Notes under the pieces: generated by a model
What the model saw: only the letters and a program-made list of their open reading frames with translations
Databases searched by the model: none
What the model was told of the DNA's origin: nothing
Program-made: the position numbers and the translations under genes
Assembly (NCBI GenBank): GCA_035519475.1
Contig: DATIWI010000061.1
Coordinates: 1-6,526 of the forward strand
From: Fen-1467 sp035519475
GTDB lineage: Bacteria > Verrucomicrobiota > Verrucomicrobiia > Opitutales > Opitutaceae
DNA length: 6,526 nt
Direction: 5' to 3'
Shown here: positions 1 to 6,525 of the stretch, piece after piece
Layout: every line of letters begins with the position of its first letter
How positions within the stretch are numbered: the stretch's first letter is position 1

Positions 1-1
1 C

Positions 2-1132
2 CTCGAGGGCAATCCCGACCGGGATGAAATCATCGCCGACATCGAGCAGGCCATCGCGGACAAGTGCCGCGCCGTGCTGGGCGCCTACAAGAACGTCGTC
101 GTCGCGCCGGAGGTCTCCCAGATCATCGCGGAGATGGGCCCCGTGCAGGACGCCGCGGCCGAGGGCGAGGAGCGTCCCGCCGGGGGAGGGTCCGCCGGGG
201 CGGCCGGAACCGCCGCCGGCGCTGCGGCCGGCCCGGGCGCGGCGGCGGAGGCCGCGCCGCCGCCGCGTGTCCGCCGCCTGTACAAGATTCACGAGGGCGC
301 GATGTTCGCCGGCGTCTGCAACGGCCTCGGCATCTACTTCGGCATCGATCCCACCCTGGTGCGCCTGCTGTTTGTGCTGCTCACCTTCTTCTGGGGCTTC
401 GCGATCCTGGTGTATATCGTCCTGATGATCATCCTGCCCTCACCCGCGACGCCGGCGGACAAGACCGCGGCCTACGGCATCCCGGCGACCGCGCAGGAAT
501 TCATCCGGCGCGCCCGCGAGGGTTACTACGAGGGCATGAAGACCTGGGGCGACCGCCGCGCCCACCGCGAATGGCGGCGGCGGTTCAAACACGAGATGCG
601 CGGCTGGGGGCGCCGGCTCAAGCAGGAGATGCGCGCGAACGCCTGGCGGGCGCAGCAGCAGTGGCACCAACACTGGACGCCGCCGAACGTCCCGCCACCG
701 GGTTGCCCGCCCCCGCCCTCCTTCCTGCTCCTGGTCGCGCTGCCCGTCCTGGCGCTGCTGCGTGGCGTGCTGGTGGTGGTCGGCCTCTGTGCCCTGGTCT
801 CGCTGCTGGTCACGCACACGGTGTTCGGACTGGCGCTGCCGGCGAACCTGCCGCTGTGGGTGGCGGTGATTTTGCTGCTCGTGCTCTACTGCCTCGTGGC
901 TTGGCCGCTGAAGGCGCTGCGGCATGCGTGGTATTGGCACGCGGGCCGCGGACCGGTGCTCGTGCCGCCGGTCTTCTGGTTCGCCGACGCCGTCGTCGGT
1001 CTCGGCTGCGCGGTGCTGGCGCTCTGGCTCATCGACCGCTACGTCCCGCACGCGCACGAGGCGTTCCAGGCGGCCCTGGCGATGCTGCATCAGGCGCTTG
1101 ACGCGGTGAGGCAGTGGTGGGCGTCACGCTAG
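2..1132 (+). CDS. PspC-domain multi-pass membrane protein, 5' end cut off by the window
   Basis: The frame is open to the left edge, so the start lies outside the window; 376 residues are visible. Residues 1-48 (LEGNPDRDEIIADIEQAIAD, later VVVAPEVSQIIAEMG) match the small N-terminal domain that precedes PspC in many Bacteroidetes and Verrucomicrobia proteins, with perhaps 30-40 residues missing. A Gly/Ala/Pro-rich linker (about 50-88) follows. The PspC domain (about 90-147) has the typical RRLYKIHEGAMFAGVCNGLG start and a hydrophobic helix ending in IVLMIILPS. Residues 176-226 are very basic and Trp-rich (WRRRFKHEMRGWGRRLKQEM), probably cytoplasmic and amphipathic. Hydrophobic segments lie near 239-275, 280-302 and 325-345. 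PspC proteins are linked to envelope-stress sensing (phage shock response), but most members are uncharacterised. No pspA is visible. Domain call is strong; the precise role is unknown. The gene ends with TAG and the next gene follows on the same strand. Confidence 0.9.
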   Translation, partial: LEGNPDRDEIIADIEQAIADKCRAVLGAYKNVVVAPEVSQIIAEMGPVQDAAAEGEERPAGGGSAGAAGTAAGAAAGPGAAAEAAPPPRVRRLYKIHEGAMFAGVCNGLGIYFGIDPTLVRLLFVLLTFFWGFAILVYIVLMIILPSPATPADKTAAYGIPATAQEFIRRAREGYYEGMKTWGDRRAHREWRRRFKHEMRGWGRRLKQEMRANAWRAQQQWHQHWTPPNVPPPGCPPPPSFLLLVALPVLALLRGVLVVVGLCALVSLLVTHTVFGLALPANLPLWVAVILLLVLYCLVAWPLKALRHAWYWHAGRGPVLVPPVFWFADAVVGLGCAVLALWLIDRYVPHAHEAFQAALAMLHQALDAVRQWWASR

Positions 1133-1142
1133 GCGGACGACG

Positions 1143-1156
1143 GCGCGGCGCCGCGC
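1143..1156. repeat. 14-bp perfect GC palindrome after the PspC gene
   Basis: GCGCGGCGCCGCGC equals its own reverse complement. It starts 11 bases after the PspC-gene stop, inside the 71-base spacer before the glycosidase gene. As RNA it could form a 5-bp stem with a 4-base loop, and it is followed by a short TTT at 1167-1169. It could be a weak terminator or a protein-binding site. In DNA this GC-rich, chance occurrence is also plausible. Confidence 0.3.
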
Positions 1157-1203
1157 TCGCTTCGCGTTTGACCTCCGGGGGGTGGCCTCGATGGTCTGTC
1201 GCC

Positions 1204-3081
1204 ATGAAGCTCCTGAACCCGGTCCGGTGGTTGGCGGCGGTGGGCAGCGTCATGGCGGCGCAGGCGACGCCGCATGTCTGGGAGAAGGTCGAACTCACCT
1301 TCCACGCCCAGCGCCAGTACGCGAATCCCTACACCGAGGTGGACATGTGGGTGGATCTGCAGGGGCCGGGCTTCAGCCGGCGCTGCTACGGATTCTGGGA
1401 TGGCGGGGACACCTTCCGCGTGCGCGTGCTGGCCACCGCGCCCGGCGCCTGGAGCTGGCACAGCGGCTCGAATCAGGACGATCCGGGCTTGAACGCCCAC
1501 ACCGGCGAATTTGCGGCGGTGGCTTGGAGCGATGCCGAGCTGGCCGCCAATTTGCTGCGCCGGGGATTCGTCCGCCCCACGGCCAACGGCCACGCCTTCG
1601 AACTGGCTGACGGCACGCCGTTCCTCCTGCTCGGCGACACCTGGTATGCGGCGGCCACCAACCGCTTCGAGTGGTATGACGACGATACCGAGCGCGCCAT
1701 CGGCCCCAAGGCGGGTTTCAAGGATTACGTGCGCCTGCGCCAGACCCAGGGCTACAACAGCGTCGCGATCATTGCCGCCTTTCCGAACTGGGCCGATGAC
1801 GGCCAGCCTTGGGAAATCTGGTTGGATCAAGCGGCGGACCTCGGCGTGCGGTCGGCCTGGGTGGATCAGGGCGAGATCGCCAACCACCGGCCGCGCGAGC
1901 GCTGGCACGCGAAGGACATGGCGAACGAGGGCGGCCGGGCGTTTCTGTTTCCCGGCCGGGTTCCGGGCTACGAGCAGGTGTTCCCGGATGTGCAGCGCCT
2001 CAACCCGGCCTACTTCCAGTACCTCGACCGAAAGATCGATTACCTGAATGCGCACGGCTTCGTGCCGGTGCTCGAGGTGGCGCGGCGCGATCTGACCTCC
2101 TGTTGGGTGAAGTTCTATCCGTGGCCGGATTCCTACAGCCGCTATGTCCAGTATGTGTGGAGCCGCTACCAGGCGAACAGCTGCCTGTACAGCCCGGTGC
2201 ACTACGACTGGCCCGCCATGACGGCGACCACCCGGCAGCTTAACGCGGCCGCCAACCTCGTGATCGAGCGTTATGGCCCTCCGCCGTTCGGCACGCTCGT
2301 CTCCTGCAACTCCTCGGTGTCGAGCCTGCTGAATTTCGGCGGACCGGAGGAAAATCACTGGCTGACCTTCCACCAGATCGGCAACGGCCGGGAGCACGAC
2401 TACTACTGGTATCTCACCGAAATCTACCACGCCACGCCGGCGCGGCCGGCCCTGAATGGCGAACCCTACTACTCGGGCATGGCCGACAAACGCTATACGC
2501 CGCCCTACCGCTACGGCGCGCCGGGCGGAACCGAGGCGGATGATCGCGACGTGCGCTCCGGCATCTATGGAAGTTTTCTGTCGGGCGGCTTCGCGGGGCA
2601 CATCTACGGCGCGGAAGGCATCTGGGGCGCGGACATCGAGGCGGGATCGAATCCGTTCATGTGGGAGGCGTTTCGGTGGAACTCGGCGAACCAGATGACG
2701 CATCTGCCGGCCTTCGCGCTGAGCGAGGGGCGGCGCTACGCCGACCTTGTGCCCGATGCCAACCTGGTGACGCCGAACGCCACGGCGCAGACGAAAAGCT
2801 TCGTCGGCTGGGCGTACTGCGCCCGCACGCCGGCCCGGGATTTCTTCCTCGCATACTTCGAAAAGGACTGCCCGGCCGGCAGCCGGATCCGTGGCGCGCG
2901 TCCGCATGCAGCCTACCGGGCGCAATGGTTCGATCCGCGGACCGGACGGTGGTCTCCGGCAGGCCAGGGACTGCTGCGGGCCAACCAGTGGGGCTGGATC
3001 GACGTGCCGGATTTTCCGTCGGCCGACGACTGGGGGCTGAAACTGACGCTCAGCCTCGACACGCCGTCTGGCGGCCGGTAG
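1204..3081 (+). CDS. Exported putative glycoside hydrolase: DUF5060 + DUF4038 (apiosidase-like) + C-terminal beta domain
   Basis: The protein has 625 residues from the ATG at 1204. I prefer this over the GTG at 1114, which overlaps the upstream gene, because 1204 gives a clean signal peptide: MKLLNPVR, then a hydrophobic core and a likely cut after AQA (residue 21). No clear ribosome-binding site precedes it. Residues about 24-104 look like DUF5060 (VWEKVELTFHAQ, YANPYTEVDMWVDLQGPG, GFWDGGDTFRVRV), a beta-sandwich common at the front of glycosidases. Residues about 121-500 resemble the DUF4038 TIM barrel: FVRPTANGHAFELADGTPF, LLLGDTWY, a long loop region, then PALNGEPYYSG with E420. The C-terminus (about 545-617: YRAQWFDPRTGRW, WGWIDVPDF) fits the small domain often called putative collagen-binding. 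The best-known DUF4038 enzymes are GH140 apiosidases acting on pectin; sugar specificity here is not readable. Probably periplasmic or secreted. Confidence 0.8.
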   Translation: MKLLNPVRWLAAVGSVMAAQATPHVWEKVELTFHAQRQYANPYTEVDMWVDLQGPGFSRRCYGFWDGGDTFRVRVLATAPGAWSWHSGSNQDDPGLNAHTGEFAAVAWSDAELAANLLRRGFVRPTANGHAFELADGTPFLLLGDTWYAAATNRFEWYDDDTERAIGPKAGFKDYVRLRQTQGYNSVAIIAAFPNWADDGQPWEIWLDQAADLGVRSAWVDQGEIANHRPRERWHAKDMANEGGRAFLFPGRVPGYEQVFPDVQRLNPAYFQYLDRKIDYLNAHGFVPVLEVARRDLTSCWVKFYPWPDSYSRYVQYVWSRYQANSCLYSPVHYDWPAMTATTRQLNAAANLVIERYGPPPFGTLVSCNSSVSSLLNFGGPEENHWLTFHQIGNGREHDYYWYLTEIYHATPARPALNGEPYYSGMADKRYTPPYRYGAPGGTEADDRDVRSGIYGSFLSGGFAGHIYGAEGIWGADIEAGSNPFMWEAFRWNSANQMTHLPAFALSEGRRYADLVPDANLVTPNATAQTKSFVGWAYCARTPARDFFLAYFEKDCPAGSRIRGARPHAAYRAQWFDPRTGRWSPAGQGLLRANQWGWIDVPDFPSADDWGLKLTLSLDTPSGGR

Positions 3082-3089
3082 CGCAGACA

Positions 3090-3135
3090 GGCCGGCGCGG
3101 AGGCCGGCCCTCCAGGAACCGGCGTTTTGGAGGGC
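3090..3135. terminator. Overlapping inverted repeats between convergent genes (candidate bidirectional terminator)
   Basis: The spacer between the glycosidase stop (3081) and the methyltransferase stop (3161) holds two perfect inverted repeats. The first is GGCCGGC (3090-3096) with GCCGGCC (3103-3109), loop 6. The second is GCCCTCCA (3107-3114) with TGGAGGGC (3128-3135), loop 13, with TTTT at 3125-3128 inside its right side. They share 3107-3109, so only one can form fully at a time. The position between two facing gene ends fits transcription termination in both directions. There is no clean U-tract after either stem, so this could instead be a dispersed intergenic repeat. Confidence 0.45.
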
Positions 3136-3160
3136 GCCGCTCCCCCGGTGCGGGTAGGGA

Positions 3161-3985
3161 TCAGGCCGGCTTCTGCAGGCAGTAGGAGCGATAGGAGAGG
3201 TCTGCGCGCAGGACGGCGTTGTAGATGTGCGAGCCCGGCACACCCGCGAAGTCCCGGCCGATCCGGTGCATGAACCGGGGCAGATGGCGGGCGATCAGCC
3301 CCAGCGCACGCGGCGCATTGCGATCCATGCCGCGCAGCACCTCGGCGTTGATCACGCGCGAACGAAGCAGTGTAAGCGAAGCCGCGGCCAGCGTCTGCTC
3401 CCAGGCGGTCACCTCTTCGTTGTACCGATAGTCCGCATAGAGAAAATGCCCGCCCGGGCGGAGCACCCGTGTAACCTCCGCGAGAAAGCGCGGGAACTCC
3501 GGGTAGCAGTGCGACGCCTCGATATTGATCACGGCGTCGAAGGTCCCGTCGGCGAACGGCAATTGCCCGGCATCACCCGGCACGAAAGTCAGACCGTCAA
3601 CCCGGTGGCGCTTCTGGCAGAAGCGGATGCCGGCCGGATTGCGGTCGAGACCGGTGAAGGCCGCCGGCCGCAGCGTGCGCGTGAGATAGGAGGCGCCGCC
3701 GCCGTGACCGCAGCTGACCTCGAGTACGCGCCGGCTGCGCAGGTCGACCTGCGTCGCCACCTGGTGATAGAGTTGGATGCAGGCGCGGTCGGGTTCGTCG
3801 GCGGGGGAGAGCGGCAGGCCCAGCGGCGGCTCCGTCTCAAATCCGTAGTTGAGGAACAGGACCTCCTCGCCGCGCAGTCGCCGGGTGAGAAAGCGATACC
3901 AGAGGCGCACCATCACCGGGCGGACGCTTCTGACCGCGAAAAGGTAGTCGACCAGGCGCATCGCGAACGGGGGAATGTGCACCAT
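3161..3985 (-). CDS. SAM-dependent methyltransferase resembling mycobacterial phthiotriol/phenolphthiotriol dimycocerosate methyltransferase (Rv2952)
   Basis: The protein has 274 residues from the ATG at 3985. The in-frame ATG at 4015 would add 10 residues; anything further upstream is antisense-like Arg/Pro-rich sequence overlapping the transpeptidase gene. The Rossmann class I methyltransferase motifs are clear: motif I VLEVSCGHGGGASYL (87-101), the acidic residue after strand 2 in TGLDRN (D114), adenine-contact GDAGQLPF (D138), INIEASHCYP (153-162) and the post-motif VTRVLRPGGHFLYAD (171-185). From memory, long stretches match Rv2952 of Mycobacterium tuberculosis (LEVSCGHGGGASYLTRTL, INAEVLRG, LSYR.YC), which O-methylates phthiotriol in cell-wall lipid synthesis; the length is also close (about 270). 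No polyketide or lipid gene lies nearby, so the substrate is open: a lipid or polyketide hydroxyl is an inference. It follows the transpeptidase gene on the same strand after a 139-base spacer. Confidence 0.85.
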   Translation of the reverse strand: MVHIPPFAMRLVDYLFAVRSVRPVMVRLWYRFLTRRLRGEEVLFLNYGFETEPPLGLPLSPADEPDRACIQLYHQVATQVDLRSRRVLEVSCGHGGGASYLTRTLRPAAFTGLDRNPAGIRFCQKRHRVDGLTFVPGDAGQLPFADGTFDAVINIEASHCYPEFPRFLAEVTRVLRPGGHFLYADYRYNEEVTAWEQTLAAASLTLLRSRVINAEVLRGMDRNAPRALGLIARHLPRFMHRIGRDFAGVPGSHIYNAVLRADLSYRSYCLQKPA

Positions 3986-4124
3986 TCCCGTGGCGGTGCC
4001 AACCACGCTTGGCATGCGGCCAGTCCGCGCCCGGCGGCGCTCGGCTCGCACCGTCGCGACGAACGCGCGGGACGCGTCCCGCACCGGTTGCGGTCCCGGA
4101 ACCTTTCCGCCGGCCGGCGCGCCC
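3986..4124 (-). promoter_or_regulatory. 139-base leader of the methyltransferase gene with two perfect palindromes
   Basis: This spacer lies between the transpeptidase stop and the methyltransferase start. It holds a 16-bp perfect palindrome, GCGGGACGCGTCCCGC, at 4067-4082. A 12-bp one, CGCCGGCCGGCG, lies at 4108-4119, five bases past the transpeptidase stop. The 12-bp element could act as a weak terminator; the 16-bp one could be a dimeric-regulator operator or an RNA hairpin (6-bp stem, 4-base loop). I cannot identify a -35/-10 pair or a Shine-Dalgarno sequence. Whether the two genes are co-transcribed is unclear. Confidence 0.4.
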
Positions 4125-5255
4125 TCAGGGTTCCACCATGACCGGCAAGCCGACCCAGACCAGATCGAGCAGGGTCGACGCATCCCAGTTGGCGAGGCGG
4201 AAGCACCCGTGCGATTCGGTGCGGCCCACCTGTTCGGGCGAAGGCGTGCCGTGGATGCCGTAGCCCGTCCGGTCGAGGCCGATCCACGCCACGCCCACCG
4301 GGTTGTTTGGACCCGGCGGCAGGATGAGCTTGCGCCCCAATTCGCGGGCTTCCGCCGATTCGGGGAACACCTCCGGATCAAAGGTGAAATCCGGATTTGG
4401 GATGATCACGGTCACGTGCAGTCCGCCCACCGGCCGCTTCTCGACGTCGCGCGCGATGCTGACCGGGAAATGGGCGAGCAGACTGCCGGCGTCGTCGCGG
4501 GCCTCCAGGACGTGGTCGCCCAAGCGGAGGCGGAGGAGGGCGACTTTGGCGGCCACCTCGACGCGGCCGACCGCCGGCGCGAGCACGGACGTGGCGGGCG
4601 AGATCGCCGCCCAGTCGACCGACGGATTGAGCTGCCGGAGCAGCGCCGGATTGGCATGGGAGCGCTCGGCCACCAATTCGAGGGCGGTCTCGAAGGCGAG
4701 GGCGGTCTGTTGGGACTTGCCGAGCCAGGTGGGACTGAGCGGCTGAAGGCCGGCCAGATCCTCCGCTGTCACCGTGATCGGCGCGAGCGGTGGCGCGGAA
4801 AGCACAAGGCGGGCGCGGGTCTCGGGGTCGAGCTGGCCAGTCGCCTCCAGACCCTCGTTCTCCTGAAACGCCCGCAGGGCCGCGACCGACTGGGCGCCGC
4901 CGATGCCGTCGATCGAGCCGGACGAGATTCCCCGTCGCGCCAGCTCGATCTGGGCCTCGAGCCACGTCGTCACGGGGCGCGGAAACGTATCGATCGCCGG
5001 CGGGGTGACCAAGGGAGCGGGCGCGGCGGGTGACGACGAGGCGGCGGGTTGAGGCGGAAGCGCGGGGGAGGTCTTGGGCCGGGCCGCCTGCTGGGCAGGC
5101 GCCGCCGGGTGAATCGCCGTGGCCGGCGCGCCGCGCCGGTGCCGGGCCGGGTGGCGCGACCAGGGATGGAGCCGCAGCGACACGCCGATCGCGAGAAACA
5201 CGAGGACAAGGGCGATCACCCACCTGCTGGTCAGGCTGTCGCGGAGGCTACGCAT
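4125..5255 (-). CDS. Membrane-anchored L,D-transpeptidase (YkuD) with peptidoglycan-binding and LysM-like regions
   Basis: The protein has 376 residues from the ATG at 5255. Residues 12-28 (WVIALVLVFLAIGVSLR) form one membrane helix preceded by Arg, so the bulk is periplasmic. A Pro/Ala-rich spacer (about 40-90) follows. Residues about 95-150 match the PG_binding_1 fold (AQIELARRGI, IDGIGGAQSVAALRAFQ). Residues about 174-229 look like a degenerate LysM (ALELVAERSHANPALLRQLNP, ATSVLAPAVG). The YkuD catalytic domain (about 236-375) carries the signature YGIHGTPSPEQVGR then ESHGCFRL, with HGT at 335-337 and S348-H349-G350-C351; C351 is the expected nucleophile. Enzymes of this family make 3-3 peptide cross-links or attach proteins to peptidoglycan; which one applies is not readable here. 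No Shine-Dalgarno sequence is evident. Length and domain order are normal for the family, and nothing looks broken. Confidence 0.93.
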   Translation of the reverse strand: MRSLRDSLTSRWVIALVLVFLAIGVSLRLHPWSRHPARHRRGAPATAIHPAAPAQQAARPKTSPALPPQPAASSSPAAPAPLVTPPAIDTFPRPVTTWLEAQIELARRGISSGSIDGIGGAQSVAALRAFQENEGLEATGQLDPETRARLVLSAPPLAPITVTAEDLAGLQPLSPTWLGKSQQTALAFETALELVAERSHANPALLRQLNPSVDWAAISPATSVLAPAVGRVEVAAKVALLRLRLGDHVLEARDDAGSLLAHFPVSIARDVEKRPVGGLHVTVIIPNPDFTFDPEVFPESAEARELGRKLILPPGPNNPVGVAWIGLDRTGYGIHGTPSPEQVGRTESHGCFRLANWDASTLLDLVWVGLPVMVEP

Positions 5256-5281
5256 GCTCGTGCGCTGAGATTGCTGGCCGG

Positions 5282-5310
5282 GGGAAGAGCCCGGATGGGG
5301 AGGGAAGAGC
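5282..5310. repeat. 9-bp direct repeat with a 20-bp period upstream of the transpeptidase gene
   Basis: GGGAAGAGC occurs at 5282-5290 and again at 5302-5310, reading GCTCTTCCC on the transpeptidase strand. The copies lie 27 and 55 bases upstream of the ATG at 5255. The 20-bp period is close to two DNA turns, as for tandem regulator sites. No promoter boxes can be assigned, so the function is a guess. Confidence 0.35.
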
Positions 5311-5354
5311 GACGGGGGTCTGGCTGGTTTGGGCTTTCCGGCGCGAGGTCATGA

Positions 5355-5384
5355 CGCGCCCCGGTTTGATCCGCCCGGGGCGCG
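5355..5384 (-). terminator. Strong GC hairpin just past the SGNH-DUF1080 gene
   Basis: CGCGCCCCGG (5355-5364) pairs perfectly with CCGGGGCGCG (5375-5384) around a 10-base loop. The hairpin begins seven bases after the stop codon of the minus-strand hydrolase gene, the usual place for a terminator. No U-tract follows on the minus strand, so it would be a hairpin-only terminator or an mRNA 3' stabiliser. It implies that the transpeptidase gene has its own promoter within 5256-5354. Confidence 0.6.
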
Positions 5385-5391
5385 GCTCCGG

Positions 5392-6525
5392 CTACGGCAG
5401 TTCCTTCAGCCGGATGCGGCGGTACTCCATCTGCCCGCGATCGCCTTCGAGACCGACCGGGCCCGTAGGCGGCACCGCGAAGGCGGCTTCCAGCACTTCA
5501 CCGTTGCAGGTACAGCGCGCCGTGCCACCCGTGACGGTGACCTCGATTTCATTCCACTCCTGCGGGCGGTAGCGGGTGAGCTGCTTGTAGGGCCCGGCGA
5601 GGAGGTAGTCGCGGCACTGCAGCTGAGGACCGCGAATGTAGATGCCGCTGTCGGCGTTGGGCGTGGCGCGAAACTCGAGGCGGAGGATGAAGTTCGTCGG
5701 AAACTCGCGGGTGGTCCACAGTTGTTGGATCCGGCGGCCTTCCATCGGCGTGGTCACGATCAGGCGCCCGGCCTTCGCGACGTAGCGGCCGTCGGGGCTC
5801 GCGACCTGCCCGTCGAAGCTGGCCGCCTGGGTGACGATCGGCCACGGGGCCGCGTGCGGATCGCGCGCCTGCCAGCGCTTGGCCGACTCGATGTCCGCCG
5901 CCGACGTCGGCCGGAAGCCCCAGCCGGTGAGATCGTGACCATTGAACAAACTGACGAAGCCTGGCTCCGGAGCGAAGGTGTCCGGTTCGTTCTCCGTCAA
6001 CCCGAGCGTGGCGAAAATCGGGCGCAGAGCCGCGGCCCATTTGGCGTAGCCCGCCGCATTCGGGTGCAAGAGATCCGGAAACTCCTCCGGCTTCGCGTCC
6101 CCCTCCGCATTGGCGAACAGCGGCCAGGTGGCGAGCAGCGTCACGCGCGCGTCGCTCTTCACCGCGGCCGCATACCGCTCGTTGATCTCGCGAATCGCGT
6201 CGGCGGGGCGGTGCTTCGTCGCCGAGCTCGGAAAGACTTCGCAAAGGACGACGGGCATCCGCGGATCCGCTTGCTCCAGTTCGGCCAGAATGAGCCGCAA
6301 GTTGTCGGCGATGGTCGCGGGAGCGGCATGCTCCTCGAGGTCGTTCGTGCCGATGAGGAGGACGACGCCCGCGGGATGCAGGGTAAGCACATCCTCGCGC
6401 AGACGGATGAGCACGCCCCGGGTGGTGTCACCGCTGATGCCGCGGTTGGCGACCTTCACGCCCGGAAAACTCCCGCCCAGGTCGTCGCCCCACTGCTGGG
6501 TGATGGAGTCGCCGAGAAAGACCAG
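5392..6525 (-). CDS. SGNH/GDSL hydrolase fused to a DUF1080 (3-keto-disaccharide hydrolase) domain, 5' end cut off by the window
   Basis: The frame stays open to the right edge; 377 residues are visible, and the GTG at 6459 is internal because the GDS motif lies before it. Residues 1-175 form an SGNH hydrolase with all blocks present: block I VFLGDSITQQW (nucleophile S7), block II Gly in NRGISGD (G29), block III IGTNDLEEH (G59, N61) and block V DLLHPNAAGY (D151, H154). Such domains are usually carbohydrate esterases or lysophospholipases. Residues about 189-375 match DUF1080/PF06439: GFVSLFNGHDLTGWGF, DGRYVAKAGRLIV, FRATPNADSGIYIRGPQLQ, EWNEIEVTV, GPVGLEGD. DUF1080 has a concanavalin-like fold, and some members are described as 3-keto-glycoside hydrolases; Planctomycetes and Verrucomicrobia carry many. 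The missing N-terminus probably holds a signal peptide plus a few residues. The product is likely a periplasmic glycan-processing enzyme. A hairpin follows the stop codon. Confidence 0.9.
   Translation of the reverse strand: MVFLGDSITQQWGDDLGGSFPGVKVANRGISGDTTRGVLIRLREDVLTLHPAGVVLLIGTNDLEEHAAPATIADNLRLILAELEQADPRMPVVLCEVFPSSATKHRPADAIREINERYAAAVKSDARVTLLATWPLFANAEGDAKPEEFPDLLHPNAAGYAKWAAALRPIFATLGLTENEPDTFAPEPGFVSLFNGHDLTGWGFRPTSAADIESAKRWQARDPHAAPWPIVTQAASFDGQVASPDGRYVAKAGRLIVTTPMEGRRIQQLWTTREFPTNFILRLEFRATPNADSGIYIRGPQLQCRDYLLAGPYKQLTRYRPQEWNEIEVTVTGGTARCTCNGEVLEAAFAVPPTGPVGLEGDRGQMEYRRIRLKELP

Noticed and set aside
64..1101. 345-codon open frame on the plus strand in another phase of the PspC gene
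   Set aside because: The translation is Arg/Gly/Ala-rich without hydrophobic segments or motifs; the PspC frame has clear domain structure.
1114..1203. Upstream GTG start for the glycosidase at 1114
   Set aside because: It overlaps the end of the PspC gene and would put 30 Arg/Gly-rich residues ahead of an otherwise good signal peptide.
1129..3243. 704-codon open frame on the minus strand opposite the glycosidase gene
   Set aside because: It is long but Arg/Pro/His/Val-rich with no domain signature, and it lies antisense to a gene with a signal peptide and recognisable domains. Such mirror frames are common in G+C-rich coding DNA.
3986..4381. 5' extension of the methyltransferase frame to 4381 (406 residues)
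   Set aside because: The extra residues are Arg/Pro/Ser-rich, overlap the conserved catalytic end of the transpeptidase gene in another frame, and do not fit the roughly 270-residue family length.
3975..5033. 352-codon open frame on the plus strand opposite the L,D-transpeptidase
   Set aside because: Composition is Arg/Gly/Asp-rich and low-complexity with no family motif, while the opposite strand carries an intact YkuD signature.
4378..5223. 281-codon minus-strand frame inside the L,D-transpeptidase gene
   Set aside because: It is an Arg/Pro/Gly-rich shadow in a different phase of the same strand, with no motif.
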